A stretch of 64,000 nt of DNA, taken from Diogma glabrata (Eukaryota; Arthropoda; Insecta; Diptera; Cylindrotomidae). The stretch covers positions 373,369,663-373,433,662 of the forward strand of contig OY856186.1 in NCBI GenBank assembly GCA_963693315.1, written 5' to 3'. The position numbers were made by a program, and so were the translations under genes. Each line of letters starts with the position of its first letter. Positions within the stretch are counted from its first letter, which is position 1. Below are positions 11,528 to 23,299 of this stretch, one piece after another. Under the pieces are notes generated by a model. The model saw only the letters and a list, made by a program, of their open reading frames with translations. It was not told where the DNA came from and did no database searches.

Positions 11528-11822
11528 GTAACATAATCTCTACAACAATCTCTTGTTACTTTACGCAAATAACTTATTTAATAAGTTTAATAGAATAATT
11601 AAAGAAAACAAAGTTTTTTTATAATTTTACTGTTACTCTATATATATTTCTATTTGTCTATATATTACTCCAGATGATGGCCTGAGAAGCTGAAATATAT
11701 ATAGAGTAACAGTAAAATTATAAAAAAACTTTGTTTTCTTTAATTTTTCTATTAGACCTATTATGTAAGTTACTTGCGTAAAGTAACAAGAGATTGACAT
11801 TATGTTATTTGAAAACTTACGC
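11528..11822. mobile_element. Inverted-repeat element, ~120-bp arms
   Basis: The left arm (11,528-11,650) and right arm (11,698-11,822) are reverse complements over about 120 bp, including AAAGAAAACAAAGTTTTTTT, ACTGTTACTCTATATATA and TCTTGTTACTTTACGCAA. The loop contains CCAGATGATGGCCTGAGAAGCTGAAATAT, reminiscent of the core in the 9,995-10,066 hairpin (written here only as CAGATGATGG and GAAATAT blocks). No coding sequence is present. Probably a MITE-like element. Confidence 0.8.
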
Positions 11823-11969
11823 CAAGTGCCAACGGCAAAAAGTGTTAATTATATTTTTTAATTGTTTTGAATTAATGGTAAACAAAAATAAAATAAAATT
11901 CATTTTTTTTTCTTCTATCCGTTTTATTTTGTTTAACAATGAATTTTAAAATAATTTAAATTAAATTGA

Positions 11970-12384
11970 TACATGAGCCGTTCACTGCACAAAACGATTA
12001 ACTCCATAAAACAAAATGTTGAGAAATTGAATTTTTTTCAAAGGTATTTGACCTTTCGATATTTAGTAGTGTTAATCTTTATCATTCAGGAATGTTATTA
12101 TAAACATAATTTATTTAATTTTGGTTACTAAGTATATCAATTAGCTATTATAGTAGTAATTTAATTAGTATAATAGATATTATTAGTTTTTAATGTCAGG
12201 TTTTTAATAGTCATTTTTTATTGGTCAGACAAATTTTGACTTTTAATGGTGTTTATCTTAATTATTCAGGAAATTTGTTTTTAACATAGAAAGTTATGAC
12301 TATAGCAAGTACTTTGACATTTAAATTTAAAATTTTTGAAAAAGTGGAGTTGGTCGCTTTGTGCAGTGAACGGCACACATGTAA
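11970..12384. mobile_element. Foldback element, ~80-bp outer arms
   Basis: ACATGAGCCGTTCACTGCAC at 11,971 is the reverse complement (one gap) of the block ending GTGCAGTGAACGGCACACAT at 12,380. The match continues inward through GATTAACTCCA against the complement of TGGAGTTGGTC. The interior is AT-rich and non-coding. The overlapping frames on both strands near 12,262-12,577 are arm shadows. Confidence 0.6.
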
Positions 12385-12389
12385 CTCTG

Positions 12390-13820
12390 TGGGGAGGATA
12401 AAACGATGTATTACGTTCATGTTTAATGAGTCTTCCGAAATTTGCAATTTTCGCATACGGCTCGCTGGCATTGTAAACTTCAAATATGTAAAAAAATTAA
12501 ATATGTCCTTAAATACTGACACAATAAAATACTTTTATGTTCATAAATGTTTTCTTCTCCCAAATAATTTATTTTAATTATAACTTGTAAGCCAAACTTG
12601 CCTTTACTATTAATCTGGTTGTTTACATCATAATTTCTCTGATTTTAATGCAGTAACAGAAATCTTCGGGTCTGTGTTAAAAATGTTTGTACAGTTGTCA
12701 GTAGAAGACTTTTATGGAGACTTTGGTTTTAGGTTTGGGCAGAGATAATCGACTTTTTATAATCACCGATGATCGTGATTTATTAGTATGTGAAATTGCC
12801 ATGTCTTCAAAATTATTTTTTCATGGAATCTGCCTAAAATCCCAAAAACATCCCTAAATCTCACTAATTAACGATCACTCTCGGTCAATGTTCATAACAA
12901 TTACGCTTTTGTACATGATCATCTCCATATATCGAGTTTATTAACAAAATAACGTTGCTTTCGAGAGATTTCGTTCTACCCTGTAGACTCTAGTTTTGAC
13001 AATGATTAATTGTTTTGAACTTCAGGATTAGTATAAACTATTTGTTTCTAATTTGTTATCGTTGGCTTAATGACACTTGCAGTGAGACACTTTTATTAAA
13101 TGACGCTGAATGATGCATATAAATACTGATAGTGAACGATGTTTTAAATGTTTTCTATAGATATCGATTTGTGCGCTTTAATCATTGAATGTAGGCTACA
13201 TTTCTGGATTATTGGCAACCCTTTTAGCTACTTATTTTATTTTTATTTGTTGTATCTTATAATGAAATATTGGCACACTTATGTCATACTTTAGGTATAA
13301 TAAGATTCAAAGCATAGTTTGTCTTTTTTAAAAAGACACATAAAAACCATATTTTGTTATTTTATTTGTTTATTTTTAAACAGTAATATAAAAAAATATA
13401 AATGAAATTTCAACTTCTTTCTTTAAAACTTGATACTGTTACGAGTAGAGAAAAATCTTGAGTCTAGACAAAATCAAATCAACAAAATACTACAACAAAT
13501 TAATGAAATGAATAGTGTTGTTGTTGTGCTTCGTGGAATTTGGGTTAGCAATGAATAAAATTGAATGATTGCATGAATCAAAACAGCATAACGTAAATTA
13601 ATCGAGTATTCTGCTATTTTCTCAAGGTTTTTAAAGAGTGACCTCGAATGTTCGAGAACTATGAAGAATCGTATATAAGCAGTTTACTTCTTGTGGAATT
13701 CATTAGTGTTATTTTAAACCTGCGATTGTGAAGTTAAAATTATAAAAGTGATATTTAAATTAGTTTTTGTGAATAAAGTTTTAAGTGTTATTGAATAGAA
13801 ATATTTTGTGTATTATTTTG
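12390..13820. other. AT-rich spacer; TATA and AATAAA motifs near 13.67-13.78 kb
   Basis: No supported gene. GTATATAAGC at 13,671-13,680 and GAATAAAG at 13,771-13,778 are about 100 bp apart, a spacing seen between the TATA box and poly(A) signal of retrotransposon LTRs. That would fit an LTR reading of the region immediately downstream, but there is no confirming second LTR. Confidence 0.35.
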
Positions 13821-13827
13821 AACGTTG

Positions 13828-14068
13828 TGTTACTAGAAATTTCTACAATAAGCCGTTGGAGTTTCGAAGCTGTTGGAAGAATATTCTAGCTAAGAATATT
13901 GTTCGCTGTATTGTTTCCTGTTGTTGTGGAACAATTAAAAGGTTAAATACTTAATAAAACCTGGTGTGTGTGCTTACTAATCAGTGATCGAACTCGGAAG
14001 AGATTGGGAATTGCGTTTATCGAATTGTGAGTTAGGCCAATTCGAAGTAAGGTTGGAAAAACGTAACA
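13828..14068. mobile_element. Solo-LTR-like segment (TGTTAC...GTAACA)
   Basis: The segment begins TGTTACTAGAAATTTCTACA and ends AAACGTAACA, giving 6-bp inverted termini of the TG...CA type used by Gypsy-like LTRs, with AATAAA near 13,952. The first ~45 bases recur with several mismatches at 18,100-18,142. Flanking pentamers do not match, so no target-site duplication supports it. Treat as tentative. Confidence 0.3.
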
Positions 14069-14247
14069 ATACGATAGATTAAATATTTGCATAACAGCGC
14101 AATTTTAAGCTTAAGTGTACATCACAAACACCCCCTTATTAGTGGTTTTGCTATGGTAGTTCGTCAAAGATGTGGAATAGAGAGAATAATTTTAGTAATA
14201 ATAAATTTATAAAATATGTTTAATTTTGAACATAATAAATTCAGATG

Positions 14248-14434
14248 GCATATTTCTTGATCATTTGATTTCTTCCTCAACGGTTAAGGACAACACACAA
14301 AATTACGAAGGTTCGCTTTTTCGAGCAATGAATGTCATGTCATCAAGGAATTTAAGTCCATAGCTTAAACTGAGGATGCTACCGTTGACTGAATAGGGTT
14401 TATCTGCAGCACCTCTAAGATATCACCTTTGAAA
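14248..14434 (-). mobile_element. Family A fragment
   Basis: Matches the middle of the 57,346-57,967 element: TTGATCAT, CTCAACGGTTAAGG, TTTTTCGAGCAA, CATCAAGGAA, GCTACCGTTGACTGAATA and CTAAGATATCACCTT occur in the same order. Both outer parts are missing. Confidence 0.65.
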
Positions 14435-15419
14435 AAAAAGGCCGGAGCTATTATTCATACAGTTTAAATTTTTGGTTAGTAATTAAATTTTTAGTTCATA
14501 TGTTTGGCACAACCATACACCTTTCTGGTCAATTTAAATTTAATTGCCGTGTAAAAAGCCGTGTTGATTTAAAACAGGTTTAGAATGGCCTGTCAAATAA
14601 TGGGTTGGTCACTTCTTAAGTTTAACAAAACATGTCAGTTAACAAAAAAAATGTGCACAAACTCCTATTTTTTAATAAATATTTGTACGATTATGATCTA
14701 ATAACCTGAGTTTAAACACAAACAATGTGTTTCCGGATCGTAAATAAAATCTTAAAAGGCGAATCTTTACTATCACCAATTAATAAGATCACCACCTTCT
14801 AATATGTGATAAATGTATTTCTTTTTTTTTTATAATTCCAATAATAGTCAGGTATGTAAACGTTAACATATATTAACATCTGAAACAAATAATTAAGCTT
14901 CTTTGTATTCCAACTGTGAAAATTTAAATTTCTGGTATTAAAATTAAATAGAAACTAATAAAAAATCTATTTCTAATATTTTTTGATTTCTTGAATTAAA
15001 TTCGTTTTTTTTTAATTTGCATATAAAAGTTATTTTCCCACGCACAATAAATCTAAAATTAATTATATCAAAACTAAAACTATCATTCTTTGTTAAGTTG
15101 GACAAATAAATATATGAATTAAATAATTTTGTGACTTAATTTCAATTTGTTTAATCATTTTATAATTTGGTGTATAATATAAGGATTAGTTGAAATGTCG
15201 GCAATCAAGTCATTAAAGATAAAAGAACGGTTATAAAAATAAAAAGTGAAAAATAATTTTCAAGAATTCTATCTTCCCACACTTGACGTCATTTATATAG
15301 TGGATTGTTGAGTCACAGCGGATCAGTCTTTTTAATTCAAATCAATCCGGAAAAAAATTTTATGTATACATGAATTTTGTATGTCTAAACACAACCTGTT
15401 TCAGTTTTCTTTTAAAATT

Positions 15420-15512
15420 TCAGGAGCAAAACTAAAATTGTTTTGACAATAATCCAGCTGCCATATTTCTTGATCATGTGACGCACTGTCCTCCTCAATT
15501 TGTAATTCTATG
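15420..15512 (-). mobile_element. Family A fragment
   Basis: CAGGAGCAAAACTAAAATTG, AATAATCCAGCTG and CTTGATCATGTGACGCACTG match the 57-kb copy in order. Only about 90 bp are retained. Confidence 0.6.
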
Positions 15513-15565
15513 TTAGTAGGTATTTCTATTAAAATCAAAGCAGTTCATTATAGACTATCCCGACT

Positions 15566-16330
15566 AGCAAATCCGGACCGGATCAGGGTGTAATAAGGTA
15601 AATCCTAATAGGCCATTTACATCCGGCCCCTATTAGAAATCATACCTAATTTCACTACTAGGGCGTGCCGTATTCGTCCTGATCCGGTCCGGATTATCCC
15701 ATCCCTAGTAGTAAATGCCGGATACGAATACTTATCTCATCCCTAGTAGTAAATGCCGGACCAGCAGCCAAATTCTGTAACTGTGAAGCGGTGAAGTGAT
15801 AAAAATTTCTTCGTTTCTTTTCATTAAAAAACTTATCACTTCACCGCTTCACAATTACAGAATTTGGCTGCAGGACCGGATCAGAATCATATCTGATTTT
15901 CCAATTAAGGTATGCCCTATTTGTCCTGATCTGAGCCCTATTTCATTTAAATAAATTTCATTTGGTTAAAATTTACTAGAGTATTATCCGTTTTATATAT
16001 ACATAGTCTCGAAATTTCACATATACTTTAGTTATCGCTTCTCTGCATTATGAATATATATGGGTAAGTATAAAGTTAGATTATTTATAAACATTTTTTT
16101 TCTAATGTATGTAGTAGTCAGTTTTTTTATTTTTCTAACGTATGTTGGAGTAAATTCCTTATTTTAAATGATCCAGTCCTGGTCTGGTGTTAGTAGGGCT
16201 GCCTGATCCGGTTTGGATAGTTTGAGGCGTTACATTACTGATCAGGACCTGTTCAGTGTGCTTGATACGGTCACTATCTATAGTAAATAATGCCACCTCC
16301 GGTCCAGATCTGAGCCCTTACATGGTAGTC
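15566..16330. repeat. Cluster of GATCCGG-type mini-palindromes with nested hairpin
   Basis: AATCCGGACCGGATCAG (15,569) is the reverse complement of CTGATCCGGTCCGGATT (15,679), defining a ~128-bp palindromic element. A 38-bp unit containing CCCTAGTAGTAAATGCCGGA is then tandemly duplicated (15,694 and 15,732). A hairpin at 15,761-15,875 follows, with arms of about 40 bp (GCAGCCAAATTCTGTAA, AAGCGGTGAAGTGATAA and complements). The same motifs recur, decayed, at 15,873-15,950 and 16,170-16,330 (CTGATCCGG, GTCCAGATCTGAGCCC). No convincing gene lies here; the 61-residue frame at 16,256 begins inside the repeat. Confidence 0.7.
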
Positions 16331-16439
16331 GAAATGTCGCTTGAGAGAGACATTGACCTGCCTCAAATCAAAGAAAACCTGATTGACGAATATATTTATC
16401 GCTTAATTGTGATGAGAAGAGGAGCGATGGTCGGCTTAT

Positions 16440-17990
16440 GACTCGATTTGTGTGGAAAAAAATTTAATAGTTATTCTCAAATTTTTGACGTTTGCACGGA
16501 GGGATATTCACCTAAAATTAACGCGGAGCACACAGGTAATATATCTTCTATTTTCCACTTCCTGAACAGAGTCGAATCTACATGAAATGCCCATAAAAGC
16601 TAGAGAAAATTTCAAAGAAGCGATAAAGATAGAACTACTATCTCGAGAAGGGGCACAGGAAGTGAGTAATTCCATTAACTGGCATATCGTGATGGTGTTA
16701 ACCAACCTCCTCCTCATCGAAAACATCAGAAACATCGACCGCATGTTACTCTAAGGGAAACTAATCAGTTAGTCTGCAGGATTTACAACGGAACCAAACT
16801 GAATGTTATCAATATTGAGAGATACCATGCGAACTCGAAACTCTTGCTGGGCTTTACTGAAAAGCATTATTAGGATCGTTTGACTTTTAACTGAAATATA
16901 GCATAGCTGGAGGATTTTTAAAATGATTAACCATTGATAAAATAATTTATGCAGCATTATCTTTTTGCCAGCCGTGAATAAAAAAGGTTTTCAATACCAA
17001 CTATTCAATCATACGATATGACATTTAGGTTACACATAATACTGTGATGACCACACTTGTTCCGAGATATTTTAATATTTTAAAGACATATTGGATAAGC
17101 GAACCACAACTCTAATGTACCCTAACGATATCGACAGCCAGTTTGTCCAATATAAAATATATTACAATCATCACATGACAACTGATTATAATTTAAAGCA
17201 TTTTTATTAACAAGTAAACTAGAGGAAGGTTTAACATATTTTTTAGGTTGTCGTGAAACTGAAAATTGATTAAAACAGAATCTTTTAAATGTAAAGCAAT
17301 AATAACAAAATGTGTGTAAAAAAACATACCATCACACCCTCGTAAAATAATCCCGCGATCTCTTTTTGTAACAATAAAATCAATAAACAATAAATTAATG
17401 TTTAAGTTATTTGAAATAGTTAAGTTAAAAAACAAAATTTTAATAGGTCATAACACCAAATTTAATTTTGTTTGATTGAACAATTTTTATTGTCAATAAA
17501 TTTTGAGATTATATAATAATTTTTTTCTCATTAAATTTTATGTTATGACAATTGATCCTTGTCGAAACGTTTTTTTTATTTCTTTATTAATTTGATGAGT
17601 TAATCTTGTTAAAAGCTTACGCGAAAATTGTAATTATTTAAAGAAACATAAACAGTAAGTTTATAATTGGGAAGTAGGTTGAAACTTTAAATTTGAGCCC
17701 ACGATTATTTATTCTACTGATCTAATAATTATTATTTCTGGGTCGGTATGGAAGATTTATTATAGAACAAAAAGGTGAGAAAATTTTAATAACTGATTGT
17801 TCCTACTATAACCACATATCAATTTTGTTATCTTGTTTTCACCAAAATACGCCAAATAATCAGTCTGAAAGTAAACGAAAGAAATTCAGACAAAAGTGTT
17901 GAGCAACGCAATACAATACTTGAGAATTAAATATAAACGAGATGTCATAAGTAAAGAGAATTAAAGAAGGAATGAAAAACTGTTTTATTC
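16440..17990. other. Spacer; no supported gene
   Basis: The stretch 16,500-16,760 is less AT-rich than its surroundings and has a minus-strand 78-residue frame, but I recognise no domain and no splice signals define it. The remainder is AT-rich and featureless at this level of inspection. Confidence 0.4.
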
Positions 17991-18099
17991 GAAACAGCAT
18001 AAACAATTCTATACGAAACGCGATGTAGTGTAAATTGAATAAAAGTATAAATCGTATACAAGTAAAGTGGAAAGGTGAATTATTATTTTATATACTAGA

Positions 18100-18255
18100 A
18101 ATTTTTACAATGAGCAGTTGGAGTTTCTGAGCCCATTTAATTCTAGTTGAGTTAATGAACAACGCGATTTATTCTTATTAAAGTCGGACAGGTGCGCGCG
18201 CTCGCCGAGGGCTCTGTGTATATAATGTTCTAGAGAATAGTTGTAACGACGAAAA
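18100..18255 (-). mobile_element. LTR-like fragment with TATA and poly(A) signals
   Basis: On the minus strand the order is TTATATACACAGAGCC, a GC-rich GAGCGCGCGCACC block, then AATAAGAATAAATC, ending with ACTCCAACTGCTCATTG and AAATTTCTAG. TATA, GC-rich start and poly(A) signal within ~80 bp, plus the end shared with 13,828-13,870, fit a decayed LTR. There is no internal retrotransposon coding region nearby. Confidence 0.3.
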
Positions 18256-18889
18256 ATTTCGAATTTTGCTCTAAATATAACAATATTCAAATTTGAAGAA
18301 ATCCGCTAACAATTTGTTGCGGTTTCGACCTTTAAATTAAAACAAACATTTATGAGTGCTATAAATCAGTCAATATTATTTTAATATTAACGCACTTCTC
18401 AGTTAATTGTTTTGATCACAATTTCAATTTTTGTCTACATAAATGTTGAAATTTTTTGTTTGTAAAGCTTAATCATAGTATTACATGAGATCTAATACAG
18501 TTGTTCAAATTTATGTAGTTGTAAAGAAGACGTTTGGTGAGATGATATGTGGAAGTGGTTGACTTGCATTATATTGAGAGACATGAGGAAATTATAAATT
18601 TTTGTGGGATGAAGAGTATAATTAAAAAGAAACAAGAAATGGAAAATCTTACTAAATGTTTAATCGAGCAGATTACGTAAATTTAAATCAAAGTGGACAG
18701 TTTGTGTTTATTGGTACCACAAGTTTGAGCATTTAATAAAGTTTAAATAGGAAACATTGTAGAAATTTTTGTAATTTTTTTTTGGTTATAAAATAATTTG
18801 CTTTTTGTTTGTTTTAATTTATTTTCTTTATTTGTCAACCATGATTTTTAGTCGATATTTTTGTATGTGAAATAAAAGATGAGGATTCC

Positions 18890-19620
18890 CGTTTGTTTTT
18901 ATAAAAAATCCGAAATCACTAACATAAGTCTTCTCAAAACACAATTTAAGCAAATAACAAGAAAAATTGTTTTGGACTAGAAAAAAATTCACCTTTCATA
19001 TAGCATCCCACTCGTCAGGATCAAAAATAATTTTTTTTCAAAAGATATCTACTCTTAACCCTGTCAACCCTCTCCGAATACATTTTATAAAGTTGTGCGT
19101 TCGAAACTTACAAAAAAATTATTTTGGACTAGAAAAAAGTTCAACTTTCATATGACACTCTCAACCCTCTCCAAATAACATTTTAATTGATCGACCGCCA
19201 TAGTTTGTGTTCAATCTTTACAACATTTCCTAAAACCGTGAATTTTTTTCTTTTTTAATGTTCAAAGTTAAGGGGGGAGGGGAGAGGAAAATAAACTCAC
19301 GTTTATGGTAATAACACAAAAACAAAGCGGTCGATAATTTATTGAATTTTTTTTGAAATATTTGAATCTTTTTGATTTTTCTAAACCAAACTCGATTCTT
19401 TGAAAAAACTTTTGTTTAACGATCTCCTTATCCATGTCTATAAAATACAGATAAAAACCAGTATTTTAAAAATTTTAGTAGGCGTGTACAAATACTTTTT
19501 AAAACTGTAGAAAATTTCATGTTGAAATTCGGACGGACGCCGAAGTCTCCCCAATAGGGTACCGTTTTACTTTTTCAAAGTACGGAACCGTAAAAAACTG
19601 TAATTATAAATCGCGAGGTA
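18890..19620 (+). repeat. Retroelement 3' region-like repeat
   Basis: It ends with GACGGACGCCGAAGTCTCC, AATAGGGTACCGTTTTACTT and AGTACGGAACCGTAAAAAAC, an arrangement I associate with dispersed insect repeats (GGACGGAC...GGTACGGAACC...AAAA). Two internal direct repeats, TTTTGGACTAGAAAAAARTTC, lie at 18,970 and 19,121. No coding sequence. The family name is not assignable from sequence alone. Confidence 0.45.
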
Positions 19621-21039
19621 TAGAAATTGGGTATTTGAATTAAATTTAGAAGAACTTAAAACATATTGACCACATCAAAGGTCGAGGAATAAGGTCTGCC
19701 AAGTTAAGAGAAAGACCAATGCTCGATTAAGCTTAAACGTCAGTACGGTGTATGTTTTGGTTCTACCTTTCAGTTTATGTATGTCACTCGTCAAGTTTGT
19801 AATGATACTTGGCACTGGTGTCAACAGTAAGATTTTGAAAGTTAAATAAGAACTGGAAAATGAAATCTATTAAATTTTATTTGAGTCGATTCTCAAACTT
19901 TCATAACGTAAAGTTTTTTGGATGTTATGAGCTGTGACTTTATTGATTCCAAATCTAATATCTCTGACACTTTAACGTCTGCATGTAATATTTAACATAT
20001 GTTAACTTATCTTTTAAGAAATATCTTTTAAGCACATTATTTTTCTAATTTTTATTTTATTTTCCACCAATCAGTACATAGCCTTTTTTCCGTTAACTTT
20101 TATTTCTGTGTTGTCACATTTGCATATTTATTTTTAAGTGTTTACCAAAGTCTTGTTTTTATATTATGTGTTTGTTCACGGTAACGATATGAAGTTTGTT
20201 TGTCACAGTGCTTAGCTTGTTTGATTCCGATTAATTACTTGATTTAATAATTCTAGTCGGTTTATATGAAAAACGGAAATCGGATCTTAATGCGCGGAGG
20301 AAAAACGGAATGGAGATTTAACACAAATTCAAATTTATACCAAGGACATAACCTATTATATGGTTGGGTTCCGAGCATTTTAACCAGTTATTCACGCTCG
20401 TATAGCATAAACACGTGAGCAATTTCACGCAAGTTTAGCACATTTTTGGAAATTTTGACTTGACCCCTTTTAATTTTGATTATTTTTTGTTTATAGATAG
20501 TCTTTGATTAATAAAAAATACAAGTTCTCTTAGAATTTTTTCGACCAGCGGTCTTCACAGGGTGCACCTCAATTTTTTGTTATTTTGTGATGTGAGTGCA
20601 TTTTGACGAGCGATTGTAGAAAAACTACTCAATCGATTTTCATAAATGATATTTCGTTGAATAGGTATTAGAACAAAGTTTTTAAAAATGTACACTGTTA
20701 TTTTTTGAAGTAATTTTTAACGGTGTAACATAAGAAAATAACAGTGTAATTGAACAAAAGATGGCGCTTCAACTTTTTTTAAAAACTAAATTGAAGCTTA
20801 TTTTATATCTAACTACTTGTGAAAGCTTAGAACACGCTTTATATTTTGTGTTAAAGATAAAATTTGTTGTGCATATGACTGTCGAGAATCAGTTTTTTTT
20901 TGTTCTGAAGGAAAATTATAAAAATGGCGTTATAAACTAAGAGATTTTTTTTATGTTAAATATCAAATATTTTATTACTAAATGATCTTTTTAAAATATT
21001 ATAAAAATTATATATGTACAATAAAGAAAATATGAGCAA

Positions 21040-22286
21040 TTTCAGCGTAAATCCACAAAAGCGCTTTATTGCTATGTACATTGAATGAAGCTTATGTGGA
21101 GTTTGAAAATAAGTTTCCTGATGTGAAAATAGGATTTACTAAATTCACGTCCCTTCGACCACAAGAATGTATAAAATTATCCCAAGGAGTTCATATTGTG
21201 TGCGTGTGTACCATACATCAAAATATAAAACTAATGATTCAACACTCTAAGATGTCTTGGATTACTGATGCTGCTTTCCAGAATTATGAAACATTAATTG
21301 ACTTTGTTTCATGAAAGATTGTCATACTTTGAAGTGCAATGAATGTTCAAAAAAACTTCAACAACTGGAAGAAAAATTACTAAATGATTTTGACGTTAAA
21401 GGAATCCTTCAAGTCAAATATCAACTGTGGATTACCACTGATCGATGCAATTTGGATACTTTAGTAGAAACTGTAGAAGAATTTATGAAAAAATTTGTTT
21501 ACAGTTTACAAATTTTGATATCTCACAACTTTATATCAAAACAGCAATCTACATTCATTGAGGAAAGAAAAAAAAAATAAAACCAGGAGAGCGCTTTGTT
21601 CAACAGGATTTTTCTGAAAACTACACCTTCATAATTCAGGATTCGGTTCAAGGTTATCATTATAATAAATCACAAGCTACTATTCATCCATTTATTTTAA
21701 AAGTGCTGCAAGTGAATATATACAGCACCGAAGTTTTATACTCATTTCGGATATAAACGATCATAACAGTACAACATTCCATCTTTTCATTACAAAACTT
21801 ATTGAATTCATCAGAACGCATATAAATTCTAACATTAGGAAAATAAATTATAACACCGACGGGGCACCTTCTGAATACAAAAAAAAACATAACCTAATTA
21901 ACTTATGCCACCACAAAAAAGACTTTAAGGTTGATGCAGAATGGCATTTTCATGCTACCAGCCATGGAAAGGGACCTTGTGATGGAATTGGTGGTACACT
22001 GAAGCGTGCTGCACACCGTTATAGTATAGGGAGCAAAGATATTATTGATACACCAAAAAAACTTTTCGAATGGGCTTTAAAATGGGAATCTACCATGAAC
22101 TTTGGATACGCCGATAAAAATGAATATCAATTAACAAAAGAAAAATTACAAAATCGATATAAAAATGCAATTAATATAAGTGGAACTCAAAAATTTTATT
22201 CTTTTGTACCATTAAATACTAAGACAATAATTGCAAAAATGTTTTCCAACTCAAAAGAAACTTTTGAATGTAAAATAAGTAAATAA
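21040..22286 (+). pseudogene. Broken transposase-like gene
   Basis: Four open blocks in shifting frames together encode about 400 residues: ~21,040-21,316, 21,311-21,580, 21,583-21,756 and 21,744-22,286. Recognisable motifs in order are VCVCTIHQNIKLM, a CHTLKCNEC cysteine cluster, QLWITTDRC, FVQQDFSENYTF, IHPFILKVL, YNTDGAPSEYKKKHNL, LCHHKKDF and TSHGKGPCDGIGGTLKR. This motif series is one I know from uncharacterised, transposon-derived proteins common in invertebrate genomes. The aspartates in QDFSENY, NTDGAPS and CDGIGG are plausible catalytic acidic residues, which is inference. Shifts fall near 21,310, in an A-run at 21,570-21,580, and at 21,745-21,756. The N-terminal part appears missing. 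The gene is inactive as it stands; superfamily is not asserted. Confidence 0.7.
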
Positions 22287-22760
22287 TTTTTAATAACTAT
22301 ATTTATTTTCTTTAACCTACATATATAATTTGTATGATATTTTAAAAAGTTTATTCAATAATAAAATATTTGTAATTTAATGTTAAAATACAATCTTTTA
22401 CTTTATGATTCCAGAATAACATAATACGAACATAATGCTTCTCCATTCAAAAGTTCCTAAATAGATTTAGTTGTTTATACGGCTTTTTTGTTTGCAGTCG
22501 AGACTGTCAAATTATTTTTTATAAGAGTGACAAGTGATTACTAAAAGTGATAAATAAACATTTCATTTTTGTATGCCATCTAATACAAAGAAAAAAATTG
22601 CAGAAGTGTTTTCCTATTCAAAAGAAACTTCTGTTTGTAAAATAAGTAAATCATTTTTAAGAATTGTATTTATTTTATTTATTGTACTTCATATATAATT
22701 TTTATAATTTTTTAAAAAGTTCATTTAATAATAAAATATTTGATATTTAACATAAAAAAA
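22230..22760 (+). repeat. Direct duplication of the transposase 3' end, offset 367 bp
   Basis: The block with AAAGAAACTTTTGAATGTAA and AATAAGTAAAT, followed by CATATATAATTTGTAT (22,230-22,400), recurs at 22,597-22,760 as AAAGAAACTTCTGTTTGTAA and AATAAGTAAAT followed by CATATATAATTTTTAT. The second copy merges into the right terminal repeat, so the arm includes transposase 3' UTR. Confidence 0.75.
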
Positions 22761-23299
22761 ATCTCTTAGCTTATAACGCCATTTATATAATTTTCCTTCA
22801 GAACAAAAAAAACTGATTCCCGACAGTCATATGCACAACAAATTTTATCTTTAAAACAAAAAATATCACTAGTCCTAAACTTTCACAAGTAGTTAGATAT
22901 AAAATAAGCTTCAATTTAGTTTTAAAAAAAGTGTAGCGCCAATTTTGTTCAATTACACCGTTTTTTTCTTATGTTATTCCGTTAAAAATTATTTCAAAAA
23001 ATTAACAGTGTACATTTTTAAAAACTTTGTTCTAATACCTATTCAACGACATATCATTTATGAAAATCGATTGAGTAGTTTTTCTACAATCGCTCGTCAA
23101 AATGCACTCACAGCACAAAATAACAAAAAAATTGAGGGGTACCCTGTGAAGACCCCTGGTCGAAAATAAAAGTTCTAAGAGAACTTGTATTTTTTATTTA
23201 TGAAAGACTATCCATAAACAAAAAATAATCAAAATTAAAAGGGGTCAAGTCAAAACGATGTTGAATCTTGGTGAATCTTGGTGAAATTGCTCAGGTTAT

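Larger units (their letters stand above)
20414..23296 (+). mobile_element. DNA transposon with ~0.6-kb terminal inverted repeats
   Basis: The left arm (20,414-21,025) is the imperfect reverse complement of the right arm (22,665-23,296). Landmarks: TGAGCAATTTCAC with GTGAAATTGCTCA at the outer ends, TTTTGACTTGACCCCTTTTA with TAAAAGGGGTCAAGTCAAAA, ACTCAATCGATTTTCATAAA with its complement, and AGAGATTTTTTTTATGTTAA with its complement. A plus-strand transposase-like gene lies between the arms and its 3' UTR overlaps the right arm. No clean target-site duplication was found. At ~2.9 kb it may be a full-length but inactivated copy or a 5'-deleted one. Confidence 0.8.

Noticed and set aside
16256..16744. 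Frames of 61 and 78 residues on opposite strands
   Set aside because: The first begins inside a GATCCGG-type repeat and neither has domain or splice support.
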